Positions 45,912-58,500 are shown, counted from the stretch's first letter. The stretch is 64,000 nucleotides of DNA from Thinopyrum elongatum (GCA_011799875.1 CM022303.1:302730566-302794565); one strand, 5' to 3'. The notes: a model not told the origin generated them from the letters alone. Numbers and translations: made by a program.

Positions 45912-47336
45912 TTGAGTTCTGGCCAGTACTTTCCTGCAGAGCTCCCAGGAGCCTCCGGCAAGGAAGTTGCCGGGAACTCCGCCAAGCTTGTCGGGGAGCA
46001 ACAGGCTCTGGCAAGGCCTCAAGCCCTTGCCGTAGAGACATACTCTCCCGCAACAGAGGACATGCCTTTAGTCCTTGCTGTCGAGCCTCAAGCTCCAGCA
46101 TGGGCACATCACATTGTCCAGTTCCTCCAAACAGGGGAACTCCCCGAAGAACAGGAAGAAGCGGAGAAAGTAGCCCGTCGGTCTAGTATGTACCAATTTG
46201 TGGACAATGTCCTGTACAGAAAGAGACCGAATGGTGTGAAATTGAAATGCATTCCTAGGGAAGATGGACTGGAGCTGTTCGCAGAGATACATGGAGGCAT
46301 ATGTGGCTCCCACATAGGCTCAAGGGCTCTTGTCGGTAAGGCATTCTGGCAGGGTTTCTTTTGGACCACTGCCCTCCAGGATGCAACTGCACTAGTAACC
46401 AAGTGTGAAGCATGCCAGTTCCATTCAAAGAAATTGCATCAGCCAGCTCAGGCTCTTCAGACAATCCCTCTTTCCTGGCCATTTTCGGTCTAGGGGCTCA
46501 ACATATTGGGCTCTTTTCCCCGTGCTATCGGGGGCTTTGAGTACTTGTACATCGCAATCGACAAGTTCACAAAGTGGCCGGAAGTGGAAGCAGTAAGAAA
46601 GGTGACAGCACAATCAACCGTCAAGTTCTTTAAAGGACTAGTTTGTTGTTTTGGTGTGCCAAACAGGATCATCACCGACAACGGCACATAGTTCATGAGC
46701 CACACCTTCATGCAATACGTCTAAGACCTTGGCAGCAAAATCTGTTTTGTTTCTGTTGCTCATCCGAGAAGCAACGGCCAAGCAGAAAGGGCAAATGCTG
46801 AAGTGTTGCGAGGGCTCAAGACAAGGACTTTTGACAAGCTGAAGAAGTGCGGAAGATGCTGGATTGATGAGTTGCCGGCGGTTCTTTGGTCAATCAGAAC
46901 GACACCAAATCGAGCCACTGGCCAGACACCCTTCTCCCTAGTGTATGGGGCAGAAGTAGTTCTCCCCACAGAACTCATATACAGGTCACCTCGAGTGCTC
47001 GCTTATGATGAGCTTGAGCAAGAGCAGTTGCGGCCAGATGTCGCTATTCTCCTTGAGGAAGATCGTCTTCAGGCTGCTGTGCGAGCTGCACACTACCAGC
47101 AAGCCTTGCGCTGCTACCATAGCCGCAAGGTTCACGCCCGAAGTCTTGAGGAAGGCAACCTTGTTCTTCGGCGCGTTCAGTCGGCCAAGAATTCCAACAA
47201 GTTGACGCCAAAGTGGGAAGGCCCTTATCGGGTAGTACGAGTCACCAAGCCTGGTGCTGTCCGCCTGGAGACCGAGGATAGCATTCCATTGAGCAATTCC
47301 TGGAATATCGAACATCTTCGTAAGTTCTATCCATAA
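45912..47336 (+). pseudogene. Integrase of the Tat element
   Basis: Zinc-binding domain (HGGICGSHIGSR with CEACQF), catalytic core (YLYIAIDKFTKWPEVEAV, FGVPNRIITDNGT, then GQAERAN-type segment near 46780) and a C-terminal part (WEGPYRVVRVTKPGAVRLE) ending NIEHLRKFYP, close to the natural end. Stops at 46491-46493, 46689-46691 and 46722-46724. No chromodomain. It joins element DNA to the target in active relatives; dead here. Confidence 0.87.
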
Positions 47337-48137
47337 GGTGCGGTTGCCGGGCCTCCCGACAACCCCTTTTGTACGAGTTTTGCTAGCAAGGCATGTGATC
47401 CTTTGTACAAAGCAGGCTCAGGCCCTGTGCATAGTTGAATAAGCTCAAGTGTTTTACAATTCTTGTTGGTTTTCATGTTAATCTATATGCATGCTTGTCT
47501 GAGATATTGTATTACAGTTGCTTCCGATAAGCGTTAATGAACCGCCAAGGTTCCATATCTTTGTTTTCTCTTCTTTCTTTTTCTCAAAAGATGGAAGGTT
47601 CCCTCGCATGCAAGTTTGCCAGGGGGGGGGGGGGGGAATGATGGTATGGATACCGACAGGCGATGTTCAAAGTTGACACCTTGCAGGAAGGAGTTGAGCA
47701 ACAAAAAGTTAAGTTGCAGAACTTTAAGTGAATTTCTTTTTACTTAAAGGTTATTTTCCTTGAACGATTTCGGCCGTATGGAAAACCTGCACGTGAAGGA
47801 ACTTTGCCGTGATCGGTTGCGCCCTTACTCTGTTTTGAGTCCGCTCAACAGCTTAGGTGGCTGCACTAAAAATGTCAAGGTATCTTGCCAGTAGCGACAC
47901 CCCCAGCGGGCTGCTAAGGATCCGTTCCTCAAAGTGCTCGCGGCAAGGGTGCGCGCGCCGGCAAGTTTTCCAACAAGCGTAGGGCATGCACCATACAGGA
48001 AGAAATCCGACAAGGGAAATAGCGTGCATTCATCCAAAGCATAGCAAGTTATATTACATTGATAGTTGCCGTGATTCTAACTTAAGATGAATTTATCTTT
48101 GGCATGGAATGGTGGCGGCAAAGATGAAGCGAAGTGG
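47337..48137. other. Non-coding spacer after pol, with a G15 run
   Basis: Sequence between integrase and the end of the antisense ORF. It holds a 15-G homopolymer (47622-47636). No ORF resembling a known protein; it probably includes the 3' untranslated parts of both the sense pol and the antisense gene. Confidence 0.6.
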
Positions 48138-49472
48138 CTAGTCCCTGCGCTGGCCTTCGACCCTCTTGACTTGGCTCACTTTGTCGACAATGGGCGCGAC
48201 AAGCTCTTTGAGTGCCTCGAGGTTGACATTTTCCGCCAGGCTATCGAGAACGTTGGTGAGGTTTATGTCAGGGTTCTTGTGCACCACTTTGATGAGCACC
48301 TTGAGGAGGATGGCCCGACAGAGTTTGTGGGATTCGTTGGCCAGATGGGTTGCTCGTTCAGAACGGAGCCGCTTCAGGGCATCAACGATGCTCTCGAAGA
48401 ACATGGTCAGCTTGGTGCTCGAGGACACCCTGTTGTCAGAAGAATAGTTGAAGTTCTGCAGGCCTATGGTGGATAGCTCTACTGCAATCCTTTCCGCGAC
48501 GTCAACTAGGCGCTCGGTCTAGGTCTTCACACCTTTCTCAAAGTCATTATAAGAGGCGGCAACACTCTTGAGCAGGTCCTTCTCGTTCTGGAGGTCCTTG
48601 ATCAAAGCCTTCTCTCGAGCCTTGCCGTCCTCCAGGGACTTCTCCAGCGTGGTCACCTTCAATTCCAAATCAGCGATGGATTCATTGGCTGAGGTGAGCT
48701 TTTTGATCTTGTCGGACATGGAGGTTTGCATCTCCGCCAAGCTGTAGAGAGTCTTCTCTCTGTCGGCTTTGAGCGTCGAGAGCTCCTTGCCGTGGTCCTC
48801 GAGATCTGCCTCCAACCTCTTTACCTTATCGCCCAGCTAGTTCTTGGCGGCCTCTGCAGCTTCGGCGGCATCGATGGCCTCCTTTAACTTGCCGGCGTGA
48901 TCTATGGCCAGAGCTTCGAGCATCTCCTTGTGTTTCTGCTCCAGCTCCTGGGTTCGCTGCGCGATGAGCTTTTCGATCTCCTCGTCCTTGCTGCAAAGCT
49001 TGGCGGCAAGTGCCTCTTCGCGAGCGGCAAGGTCTTCTTTATGAGCATCAAGCCCGACGCGGCGTTACGTCAAGCGAGCTTCCTCTGCAGCGGCCCGCTG
49101 TGCAGCTTCTTCCTGTGCCTTCTCGGCATCGGATTGCTTCAGGAGGAACTCGCTCCAACTTTGACTCAGCTATTCCCGGCTAGTCATCAGCTCCTGGAAA
49201 GCCTCAGCATACCAGACTTGCATTTGCTCAACGCGCTTCTGAAAATCTGCCTCTGCTGCTTCAACAACTGCCGCCCTGGAATCCAACTTCTCCTTTCGAG
49301 TGCGGTGAAGCGCCTGAATCTTCTGGAAGTTGCTGCTCATGGCCTGGAGGAGCTGTTCTTCCTTGGACCCGCTGCTACTGGTGCATGGCTCGTCAATGAT
49401 CTTGAGTCCAGCAGCGGCGATGACGTCTTCATCGAGAATCTCTTCTTCGGTTGGCATCCCACTGCTTGCCAT
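48138..49472 (-). pseudogene. Antisense coiled-coil ORF of the Tat element
   Basis: One frame on the minus strand from ATG at 49472-49470 (MASSGMPTEEEILDEDV) to about 48138, some 445 codons, broken by stops near 49170, 49063, 48838 and 48519 but never shifting frame. The product is almost wholly helical: heptad-like Glu/Lys/Leu/Ala segments (KIKKLTSANESIADLELKV, SLEDGKAREKALIKDLQNEK) point to a long coiled coil. Antisense genes in this position are known in Tat elements such as Grande; their role is not established. It lies opposite to pol and would need its own promoter, perhaps in the lost 3' part. The Copia insertion lies 26 bp upstream of its start. Confidence 0.75.
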
Positions 49473-49498
49473 CCCTAGTATGCTGATGAAAAGGTTGT

Positions 49499-51244
49499 TG
49501 AAGGAAATATGCCCTAGAGGCAATAATAAAGTTGTTATTTATATTTCCTTATATCATGATAAATGTTTATTATTCATGCTAGGATTGTATTGACCGAAAA
49601 CTTGATACATGTGTGAATACATAGACAAAACACAGTGTCCCTAGTAAGCATCTACTAGACTAGCTCATTAATCAAAGATGGTTAAGTTTCCTAACCATAG
49701 ACATGTGTTGTCTTTTGATGAACGGGATCACATCATTAGGAGAATGATGTGATGGACGAGACCCATCCGTTAGCTTAGCATTATGATCGTTAAGTTTTAT
49801 TGCTATTGCTTTCTTCATGACTTATACATGTTCCTCTGACTATGAGATTATGCAACTCCCGAATACCGGAGGAACACCTTGTGTGCTATCAAACATCACA
49901 ACATAACTGGGTGATTATAAAGATGCTCTACAGGTGTCTTCGAAGGTGTTTGTTGGGTTGGCATAGATCGAGATTAGGATTTGTCACTCCGAGTATCAGA
50001 GAGGTATCTCTGGGCCCTCTCGGTAATGCACATCACTATAAGCCTTGCAAGCAATGTGACTAATGAGTTAGTTACGGGATGATGCATTACAGAACGAGTA
50101 AAGAGACTTGCCAGTAATGAGATTGAGCTAGGTATAATGATACCGACGATCGAATCTCGAGCAAGTAACATACCGATGACAAAGGGAATGACGTATGTTG
50201 TTGTGCGGTTTGACCGATAAAGATCATCGTAGAATATGTAGGAGCCAATATGAGCATCTAGGTTCCGCTATTGGTTATTGATCGGAGATATGTCTCGGTC
50301 ATGTCTACATAGTTCTCGAACCCGTAGGGTCCGCACGCTTAACGTTCGATGACGATTTTTATTACGAGTTATGTGTTTTGGTGACCGAAGATTGTTCGGA
50401 GTCCCGGATGAGATCACGGACATGACGAGGAGTCTCGAAATGGTTGAGAGGTAAAGATTGATATATTGTAAGGTAGTATTCGGACACCGGAAGGGTTCCG
50501 GAGTGTATCGGGTACATACCGGAGGGGTTACCGGAACCCCCCGGTGGAAGATATGGGCCATATGGGCCATAGGAGGGAGGCTAACCAGCCCACAAGGGGG
50601 CTGGTGCGCCCCCCACAAGGGAGGAGGCTGAATTGGACTAGGGAAGGGGGTGGCGCCCCCCTTTCCTTCTCCCTCTCCTTCCCTCTTTCCACCTCCGGAG
50701 AAAAGGAAAAGTGGGGGGGGGGGGGCGAATCCTACTAGGAGTGGAGTCCTAGTAGGACTCCCCCCATGGCGCGCCCCCTTTGGTGGCCGGCCTCCTCCTC
50801 CCCTCCTTTATATACGGGGGCAGGGGGGTACCCTAGAACACAACAATTGTTCTCTTAGCCGTGTGCGGTGCCCCCCTCCACAGTTTACTCCTCCGGTCAT
50901 AGCGTTGTAGTGCTTAGGCGAAGCCCTACGCAGATCACATCACCATCACCGTCACCACGCCGTCGTGCTAACGAAACTCTCGATCGACACTTTGCTGGAT
51001 CAAGAGTTCGAGGGACGTCATCGAGCTGAACGTGTGCTGAACTCGGAGGTGCCGTACGTTCGGTGCTTGATCGGTTGGATTGCGAAGACGTTCGACTACA
51101 TCAACCGCATTAAGCTAACGCTTCCGCTTTCGGTCTACGAGGGTACGTGTATACACTCTCCCCCTCTTGTTGCTATGCATCTCCTAGATAGATCTTGCAT
51201 GAGCGTAGGAATTTTTTTGAAATTGAATGCTACGTTTCCCAACA
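49499..51244 (+). repeat. Copia 5' LTR, 1746 bp
   Basis: TGAAGGAAATATGCCC to TTTCCCAACA, followed at once by the PBS. The start was fixed by the solo LTR at 61047-62817, which has a perfect TSD. Contains a G13 run near 50713-50725 and a TATATACGG near 50809. Confidence 0.88.
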
Positions 51245-51245
51245 G

Positions 51246-51258
51246 TGGTATCAGAGCC
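51246..51258 (+). other. Primer-binding site of the plus Copia
   Basis: TGGTATCAGAGCC, initiator tRNA-Met type, one base after the LTR. Confidence 0.88.
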
Positions 51259-52500
51259 AGGTCTATGCGTAGATGATATGCACGAGTAGAACACAAAGAG
51301 TTGTGGGCGATAATAGTCATACTGCTTACCACCAACGTCTTACTTTGATTCGGTGGTATTGTTGGATGAAGCGGCCCGGACTGACATTACATGACCGCGT
51401 TCATGAGACTGGTTCTACCGACGTGCTTTGCACACAGGTGGCTGGCGGGTGTCTGTTTTTCCAACTTTAGTTGAATCGAGTTTGACTACGGCTGGTCCTT
51501 GTCGAAGGTTAAAACAGCACACTTGATGGAAAATCGTTGTGGTTTTGATGCGTAGGTAAGAACGGTTCTTGCCAGAAGCCCGTAGCAGCCACGTAAAACT
51601 TGCAACAACAAAGTAGAGAACGTCTAACTTGTTTTTGCAGGGCATGCTGTGATGTGATATGGTCAAGACATGATGTGATACACGTTATTGTATGAGATGA
51701 TCATGTTTTATAAAAGTTATTGGCAACTGGCAGGAGCCTTATGGTTGTCGCTTTATTGTATGAAATGCAATCGCCATGTAATTGCTTTACTTTATCACTA
51801 TGCGGTAGCGATAGTCGTAGAAGCAATAGTTGGCAAGACGACAACGATGCTATGATGGAGATCAAGGTGTCAAGCCGGTGACGATGGAGATCATGACGGT
51901 GCTTTGGAGTTGGAGATCAAAGGCACAAGATGATGATGGCCATATCATGTCACATATTTTGATTGCATGTGATGTTTATCTTTTATGCATCTTATTTTGT
52001 TTAGTACGGCAGTAGCATTATAAGATGATCCCTCGCTAAATTTCAAGGTATAAGTGTTCTCCCTGAGTATGCACCGTTGCTATAGTTCGTCGTGCCGAGA
52101 CACCACGTGATGATCGGGTGTGATAAGCTCTACGTTCACATACAACGGGTGCAAGCCAGTTTTGCACGTGCAGAATACTCGGGTTAAACTTGACGAGCCT
52201 AGCATATGCAGATATGGCCTCGGAACACTGAGACCGAAAGGTCGAACGTGAATCATATAGTAGATATGATCAACATAGACATGTTCACCATTGAAAACTA
52301 CTCCATCTCACGTGATGATCGGACATGGTTTAGTTGATATGGATCACGTGATCATTTAGATGACTAGAGGGATGTCTATCTAAGTGGGAGTTCTTTAGTA
52401 ATATGATTAATTGAACTTAATTTATCATGAACTTAGTCCTGATAGTATTTGCATATCTATGTTATAGATCAATAGCTCGCGTATAGCCCCCCTGTTTTAT
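51259..52500 (+). other. Untranslated leader of the plus Copia
   Basis: About 1.2 kb without a supported ORF, typical of the long leader in Angela/BARE elements, where packaging signals lie. From 52109 on it is repeated inverted in the minus copy (to 60616). Confidence 0.7.
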
Positions 52501-53525
52501 TTTGATATGTTCCTAGAGAAAACTAAGTTAAAAGATGATAGTAGCAATGATGCGGACTTGATCCGTGATCTGAGGATTATCCTCACTTCTGCATAGAAGA
52601 ATTATGTCCTTGATGCACCGCTAGGTGACAGACCTATTGCAAGAGCAGATGCAGACGTTATGAACGTTTGACAAGCTCGGTATGATGACTACTTGATAGT
52701 TAAGTGCACCATGCTTTATGGCTTAGAACCGGGACTTCAAAAACGTTTTGAACGCCACGGAGCATATAAGTTGTTCCAAGAGTTGAAATTGGTATTTCAG
52801 ACTCATGCCCATGTCGAGAAGTATGAGACCTCTGACAAGTACTTTGCCTACAAGATGGAGGAGAATAGCTCAGCTAGTGAGCATGTTCTTAGAATGTCTG
52901 GGTACTACAATCACTTGAATCAAGTGGGAGTTAATCTTCTAGATAAAATAGTGATTGACAGGGTTCTCTAGTCACTATCACCAAGTTACTAGAACTTCGT
53001 GGTGAACTATAATATGCAAAGGATGATGAAAACGATTCCCAAGCTCTTCGCGATGCTGAAATCGGCGAAGGTAGAAATCAAGAAATTGCATCAAGTGTTG
53101 ATGGTTGACAAGACCACTAGTTTCAAGAAAAAGGGCGAGGGCAAGAAAGGGAACTTCAAGAAGAATAGCAAGCAAGTTGCTACTCTTGGGAAGAAACCCA
53201 AGTCTGGACCTAAGCCTGAAACTGAGTGCTTCTACTGCAAAGGAAATGGTCACTGGAAGCGGAACTGCCCCAAATACTTAGCGGATAAGAAGGATGGCAA
53301 AGTGAACAAAGGTATATTTGATATACATGTTATTGATGTGTATTTTACTAGTGTTCATAGTAGCCCCTGGGTATTTGATACCGGTTCAGTTGCTCACATT
53401 AGTAACTCAAAACATGAGTTGCAAAATGAACAGAGACTAGTTAATGACGAGGTGACGATGTGTGTTGGAAGTGATTCCAAGGTTGATAAGATCACCATTG
53501 CACACTCCCTCTACCTTCAGGATTA
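52501..53525 (+). pseudogene. Gag and protease of the plus Copia
   Basis: Gag core in broken frames (LFQELKLVFQTHAHVEKYE, SEHVLRMSGYYNHLNQVG), then a Lys-rich stretch and the CCHC knuckle CFYCKGNGHWKRNC (about 53227-53268), then protease with FDTGSVAHI (about 53370). Internal stops occur near 52598, 52668 and 52969. Gag would form the particle, protease cleave the polyprotein. The knuckle and protease part (52999-53526) is open for 175 codons. Confidence 0.85.
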
Positions 53526-54390
53526 GTGTTAGACCTAAATAAATGTTATTTGGTGTTTGCGTTGAGCATGAATATGATTGGATCATGTTTATTGCGATAC
53601 GGTTATTCATTTAAGTCAGAGAATAATTGTTGTTCTGTTTACATGAATAAAACCTTCTATGGTCATACACTCAATATAAATGGTTTATTGAATCTCGATC
53701 GTAGTGATACACATATTCATAATATTGATGCCAAAAGATGCAAAGTTGATAATGATAGTGCAACATATTTGTGGCACTGCCGTTTAGGTCATATTGGTGT
53801 AAAGCGCATGAAGAAACTCCATGCAGATGGGATTTTGGAATCACTTGATTATGAATCATTTGATACTTGCGAACCATGCCTCATGGGCAAGATGACTAAA
53901 ACTCCGTTCTCCGGAACAATGGAGCGAGCCAATGACTTATTGGAAATAATACATACCAATGTATGCGGTCCGATGAGTGTTGAGGCTCGCGGCGGGTATC
54001 GTTATTTTCTGACCTTCACATGAGATTTAAGCAGATATGGGTATATCTACTTAATGAAACACAAGTCTAAAACGTTTGAAAAGTTCAGAGAATTTCAGAG
54101 TGAAGTGGAAAATCATCGTAACAAGAAAATAAAGTTTCTACGATCTGATCATGGAGGCGAATATTTGAGTTACGAGTTTGGTCTTCATTTGAAACAATGT
54201 GGAACAGTTTTGCAACTCACGCCACCTAGAACACCACAGCGTAATGGTGTGTCCGAACGTCGTAACCGTACTTTATTAGATATGGTGCAATCTATGATGT
54301 TTCTTACCGATTTACCACTATCGTTCTTGGGGTTATGCATTAGAGACAGCTGCATTCACGTTAAATAGGGCACCATCTAAATCCGTTGAG
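53526..54390 (+). pseudogene. Integrase of the plus Copia, first catalytic Asp changed
   Basis: GAG-pre-integrase and zinc domain (LWHCRLGHIGVKRMKKLH with CEPC), then the core. The first catalytic position reads IHTNVCGPM: Asn (AAT at about 53956) where the minus copy has Asp (IHTDVCGPM). The second (SDHGGEY) and the Glu (SERRNR) are kept. TGA at 54021-54023 interrupts; the frame resumes without shift to 54368. Even without the stop the Asn would abolish catalysis. Confidence 0.85.
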
Positions 54391-55563
54391 ATGACATCGT
54401 ATGAACTGTGGTTTGGCAAGAAATCTAAGCTGTCGTTTCTTAAAGTTTGGGGTTGTGATGCTTATGTGAAAAAGCTTCAGCCTGATAAGCTCGAACCCAA
54501 ATCAGAGAAGTGCGTCTTCATAGCATACCCAAAAAGAAACTGTTGTGTACACCTTCTATCACAGATCCGAAGGCAAGATCTTTGTTGCTAAGAATGGATC
54601 CTTTCTAGAGAAGGAGTTTCTCTCGAAAGAAGTTAGTGGGAGGAAAGTAGAACTTGATGAGGTAATTGTACCTTCTCCCGAATTGGAAAGTAATTCATCA
54701 CAGAAATCAGTTCCAGTGATGCCTACCCCAATTAGTGAGGAAGTTAATGATGATGATCATATAACTTCGGATCAAGTTACTACCAAACCTCTTAGGTCAA
54801 CCAGAGTACGTTCCGCACCAGAGTGGTACGGTAATCCTGTTCTGGAAGTCATGTTACTAGACCATGACGAACCTACGAACTATGAGGAAGCGATGACGAG
54901 CCCAGATTCTGTGAAATGGCTTGAGGCCATGAAATCTGAGATGGGATCCATGTATGAGAACAAATTATGGACTTTGGTTGACTTGCCCGATGATCGGCAA
55001 GCCATAGAGAATAAATGGATCTTCAAGAGGAAGACAGACGCTGATAGTAGTGTTACTTTATACAAAGCTCGAATTGTCGCAAAAGGTTTTCGACAAGTTC
55101 AAGGTGTTGACTATGATGAGATTTTCTCACTCGTATCGATGCTTAAGTCTGTCCGAATCATGTTAGCAATTGCCGCATTTTATGAAATCTGGCAAATGGA
55201 TGTCAAAACTGCATTTCTTTAATGGATTTATTAAAGAAAAGTTGTATATGATGCAACCAGAAGGTTTTGTCAATCCTAAAGGTGCTAACAAAGTGTGCAA
55301 GCTCCAGCGATCCATCTATGGACTGGTTCAAGCATCTCGGAGTTGGAATATATGTTTTGATAAGTTGATCAAGGCATATAGTTTTATACAGACTTGCGGT
55401 GAAGCCTGTATTTACAAGAAAGTGAGTGGGAGCTCTGTAGCATTTCTGATAGTATATGTGGATGACATATTGTTGATCGGAAATAATATAGAATTTCTGG
55501 ATAGCATAAAAGGATACTTGAATAAGAATTTTTCAATGAAAGACCTCAGTGAAGCTACTTATA
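54391..55563 (+). pseudogene. Reverse transcriptase of the plus Copia, truncated
   Basis: Integrase tail (ELWFGKKSKLSFLKVWGCDA) then a frameshift near 54540, the linker, and the RVT_2 domain ([51 protein letters not shown]). Another frameshift near 55220 is followed by [23 protein letters not shown] and the active site YVDDILLIGNN (about 55450). It ends at about 55563, where the inverted copy begins. Confidence 0.87.
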
Positions 55564-55611
55564 TTGGATAGTATAAGGTATGTACTCATTGAAAAAACTT
55601 ATAAGTAGCTT
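55552..55611. repeat. Centre of the large Copia inverted repeat
   Basis: AAGCTACTTATA (55552-55563) and its reverse complement TATAAGTAGCTT (55600-55611) are the innermost matching bases; the 36-bp spacer between them shows no match to either arm that I can see. Confidence 0.85.
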
Positions 55612-55758
55612 CACCGAGGTCTTTCATTGAAAAATTCTTATTCAAGTATCCTTTTATGCTATCCAGAAATTCTAGATCATTTCCAATCAACAATATGTCA
55701 TCCACATATAATATCAGAAATGCTACAGAGCTCCCACTCACTTTCTTGTAAATATATG

Positions 55759-57330
55759 TGATACGTCTCCAACGTATCTATAATTTTTGATTATTCCATG
55801 CTATTATATTATCTGTTTTGGATGTTTTATATGCATTATTATGCTATTTTATATTATTTTTGGGACTAACCTATTAACCTAGAGTCCAGTGCCAGTTTCT
55901 GTTTTTTCCTTGTTTTTGAGCCTCGCGGAAAAGGAATACCAAACGGAGTCCAAACGGAATAAAACTTCACGATGATTTTTCTTGGACCAGAAGACACCCA
56001 GGGGACTTGGAGTCCAAGTCAGAAGAGCCACAAGGCGGCGACAAGGGTGGAGGGCGCGCCCTAGGGGGGGCGCCCCTACCTTGTGGGCCGCTCGGGACTC
56101 CCCTAACCTAGCTCTTCCTCCTATATATTCACATATACTCTAGAACCACCAGAGGCATCCACGAAAACACTTTTCCACCGCCGCAACCTTCTGTTCCCAT
56201 GAGATCCCATCTTGGGGCCTTTTCCGGCATCCTGCTGGAGGGGGAATCGATCATGAAGGGATTCTACATCAACTCCATTGCCCTTCCGATGATGCGTGAG
56301 TAGTTTACCTCAGACCTACGGGTCCATAGCTTGTACCTAGATGGCTTCTTCTCTCTCTTTGATTCTCAATACAATGTTCTCCTTGATGTTCTTGGAGATC
56401 TATCCGTTGTAATCTTCTTTTGCGGTGTGTTTGTCGAGATCCGATGAATTGTGGATTTATGATCAGCTTATCTATGAATATTATTTGAATCTTCTCTGAA
56501 TTCTTTTATGCATGATTTAATATCTTTGTATTTCTCTTCGAATTATCGGTTTGGTTTGGCCAACTAGATTGGTTTTTCTTGAAATGGGAGAGGTGCTTAG
56601 CTTTGGGTTCAATCTTGTGTGATTTCACCCAGTGACAAAGTAGGGGTAGCGAGACACGTATTGCATTGTTGCCATCGAGGATAAAAAGATGGGGTTTTCA
56701 TCATATTGCTTGAGTTAATTCCTCTACATCATGTCATCTTACTTAAGGCGTTACTCCATTCTTTATGAACTTAATACTCTAGATGCATGCTGGATAGCGG
56801 TCGATGTGTGGAGTAATAGTAGTAGATGCAGGCAGGAGTCGCTCTACTTGACACAGACATGATGCCTATTTGCATAATCATTGCCTTGGATATCGTCATA
56901 ACTTTGCGCTTTTCTATCAATTGCTTGACAGTAATTTGTTCACCCACCGTATTATTTGCCTTCATGAGAGAAGCCTCTAGTGAAACCTATGGCCCCCGGG
57001 TCTATTTTCCATCATATTACTTTCCGATCTACTATTTTGCAATCTTTTATTTTCATATCTATATACAAAAAAAAACCCAAAAATATTTTATCTTTTGTTT
57101 ATCTATCTCTATCAGATCTCACCTTTGCAAGTGACCGTGAAGGGATTGACAACCCCTTTATCGCATTGGGTGCAAGTGTTTGATTGTTTGTGCAGGTGTT
57201 GGTGATTTGTGTGTTCTTCTCCTACTGGATTGATACCTTGGTTCTTAACTGAGGGAAATACTTACCTCTACTGTGCTGCATCACCCTTTCCTCTTTAAGG
57301 GAAAAAGCAACGCAAGCTCAAGAAGTAGCA
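55759..57330 (+). repeat. Sabrina/WHAM-type solo LTR, 1572 bp
   Basis: TGATACGTCTCC to CTCAAGAAGTAGCA with flanks ATATG (55754-55758) and ACATG (57331-57335), a TSD with one transition. The Copia RT sequence continues on both sides without loss. No internal sequence: a solo LTR left by recombination between the two LTRs. Same family as 33178-34759. Confidence 0.88.
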
Positions 57331-58500
57331 ACATGCTTCACCGTAAGTCTGTATAAAACCGTATGCTTTGATCACCTCATCAAAGCATATATTCCAACTC
57401 CGAGATGCTTGCACCAGTCCATAGATGGATCGCTGGTGCTTGCACACTTTGTCAGCACCTTTAGGATCGACAAAACCTTCTGGTTGCATCATATACAACT
57501 CTTCTTTAAGAAATCCATTAAGGAATGCAGTTTTGACGTCCATTTGCCAGATTTCATAAATGTGGCAATTGCTAACATGATTCGAACGAACTTAAGCATC
57601 GCTACGGGTGAGAAAGTCTCATTGTAGTCAACCCCTTGAACTTGTCAAAAACCCTTTTGTGACAAGTCGAGCTTTGTAGACAGTAACATTACCATCAGCA
57701 TCAGTCTTCTTCTTGAAGATCAATTTATTTTTTATGGCATGCCGATCATCGGGCAAGTCCACCAAAGTCCACACTTTGTTCTCATACATGGATCCTATCT
57801 CAGATGAATGCCTCAAGCCATCTGTCGGAATCTGAGCTCATCATAGCTTCTTCATAGTTCGTAGGTTTGCCTTGGTCTAGTAACATGACTTCCAGGATAG
57901 GATTACCATACCACTCTGGTGCAGATCATGCTCTGGTCGACCTACGAGGTTCTGTAGTAACTTGATCTGAAGTTTCATGATCATTATCATTTGCTTCCTC
58001 TCTAGTTTGTGTAGGCATCACAGGAACAGTTTTCTCTGATGTACTACTTTCCAATTTGAGAGAAGGTACAATTACCTCATCAAGTTCTTCTTTCCTCCCA
58101 CTCACTTCTTTCGAGATAAACTCCTTCTCTAGAAAGGACCCGTTCTTAGCAACAAAGATCTTGCCGTCGGATCTATGGTAGAAGGTGTACCCAATAGTTT
58201 CTTTAGGGTATCCTATGAAGACGCACTTCTCCGATTTGGGTTTGAGCTTATCTGGCTAAAGCCTTTTGACATAAGCGTCGCATCACCAAACTTTAAGAAA
58301 CGACAACTTAGGTTTCTTACCAAACCACAGTTCATACGGTGTCATCTCAACGGATTTGGACGGTGCCCTATTTAACGTGAATGCGACTGTCTCTAATGCA
58401 TAACCCTAAAACAATAGTGGTAAATCGGTAAGAGACATCATAGAATGCACCATATCTAATATAGTACGGTTATGATGTTCGGACACACCATTACGCTGTG
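57331..58500 (-). pseudogene. RT of the minus Copia, continued
   Basis: Minus-strand RVT_2 pieces: 57543-57331 ([39 protein letters not shown]) and 57816-57628 (EIGSMYENKVWTLVDLPDD), then the linker. Frames are broken. The part with the active site lies before the solo LTR (55600-55758). Confidence 0.82.

Larger units (their letters stand above)
40108..49498 (+). mobile_element. Tat-clade gypsy element, 5' LTR and most of the interior
   Basis: 5' LTR, PBS, gag, protease, RT-RNase H, a second RNase H, integrase, then an antisense ORF. The extra RNase H and the antisense ORF after integrase are typical of Tat/Retand-lineage elements such as maize Grande. Truncated at 49498 by a Copia LTR; no 3' LTR follows. 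At least a dozen in-frame stops make it a fossil. Confidence 0.85.
49499..55563 (+). mobile_element. Copia element, Angela-type, plus copy, 3' part missing
   Basis: 5' LTR, PBS, leader, gag-protease, integrase and RT up to just after the active site; then the sequence turns around into a minus-strand copy. RNase H and 3' LTR are missing. Inserted into the antisense-ORF region of the Tat element; GTTGT (49494-49498) would be the left TSD. Confidence 0.87.

Noticed and set aside
47622..47636. G15 run (and G13 at 50713-50725) as a functional element
   Set aside because: Homopolymers of this length are common in Triticeae LTR elements and prone to sequencing error.
49496..49504. Copia LTR start at TGTTGAAGG (49496)
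   Set aside because: The solo LTR at 61047-62817 with TSD ATTGT shows the LTR begins at TGAAGG, so TGT belongs to the flank.
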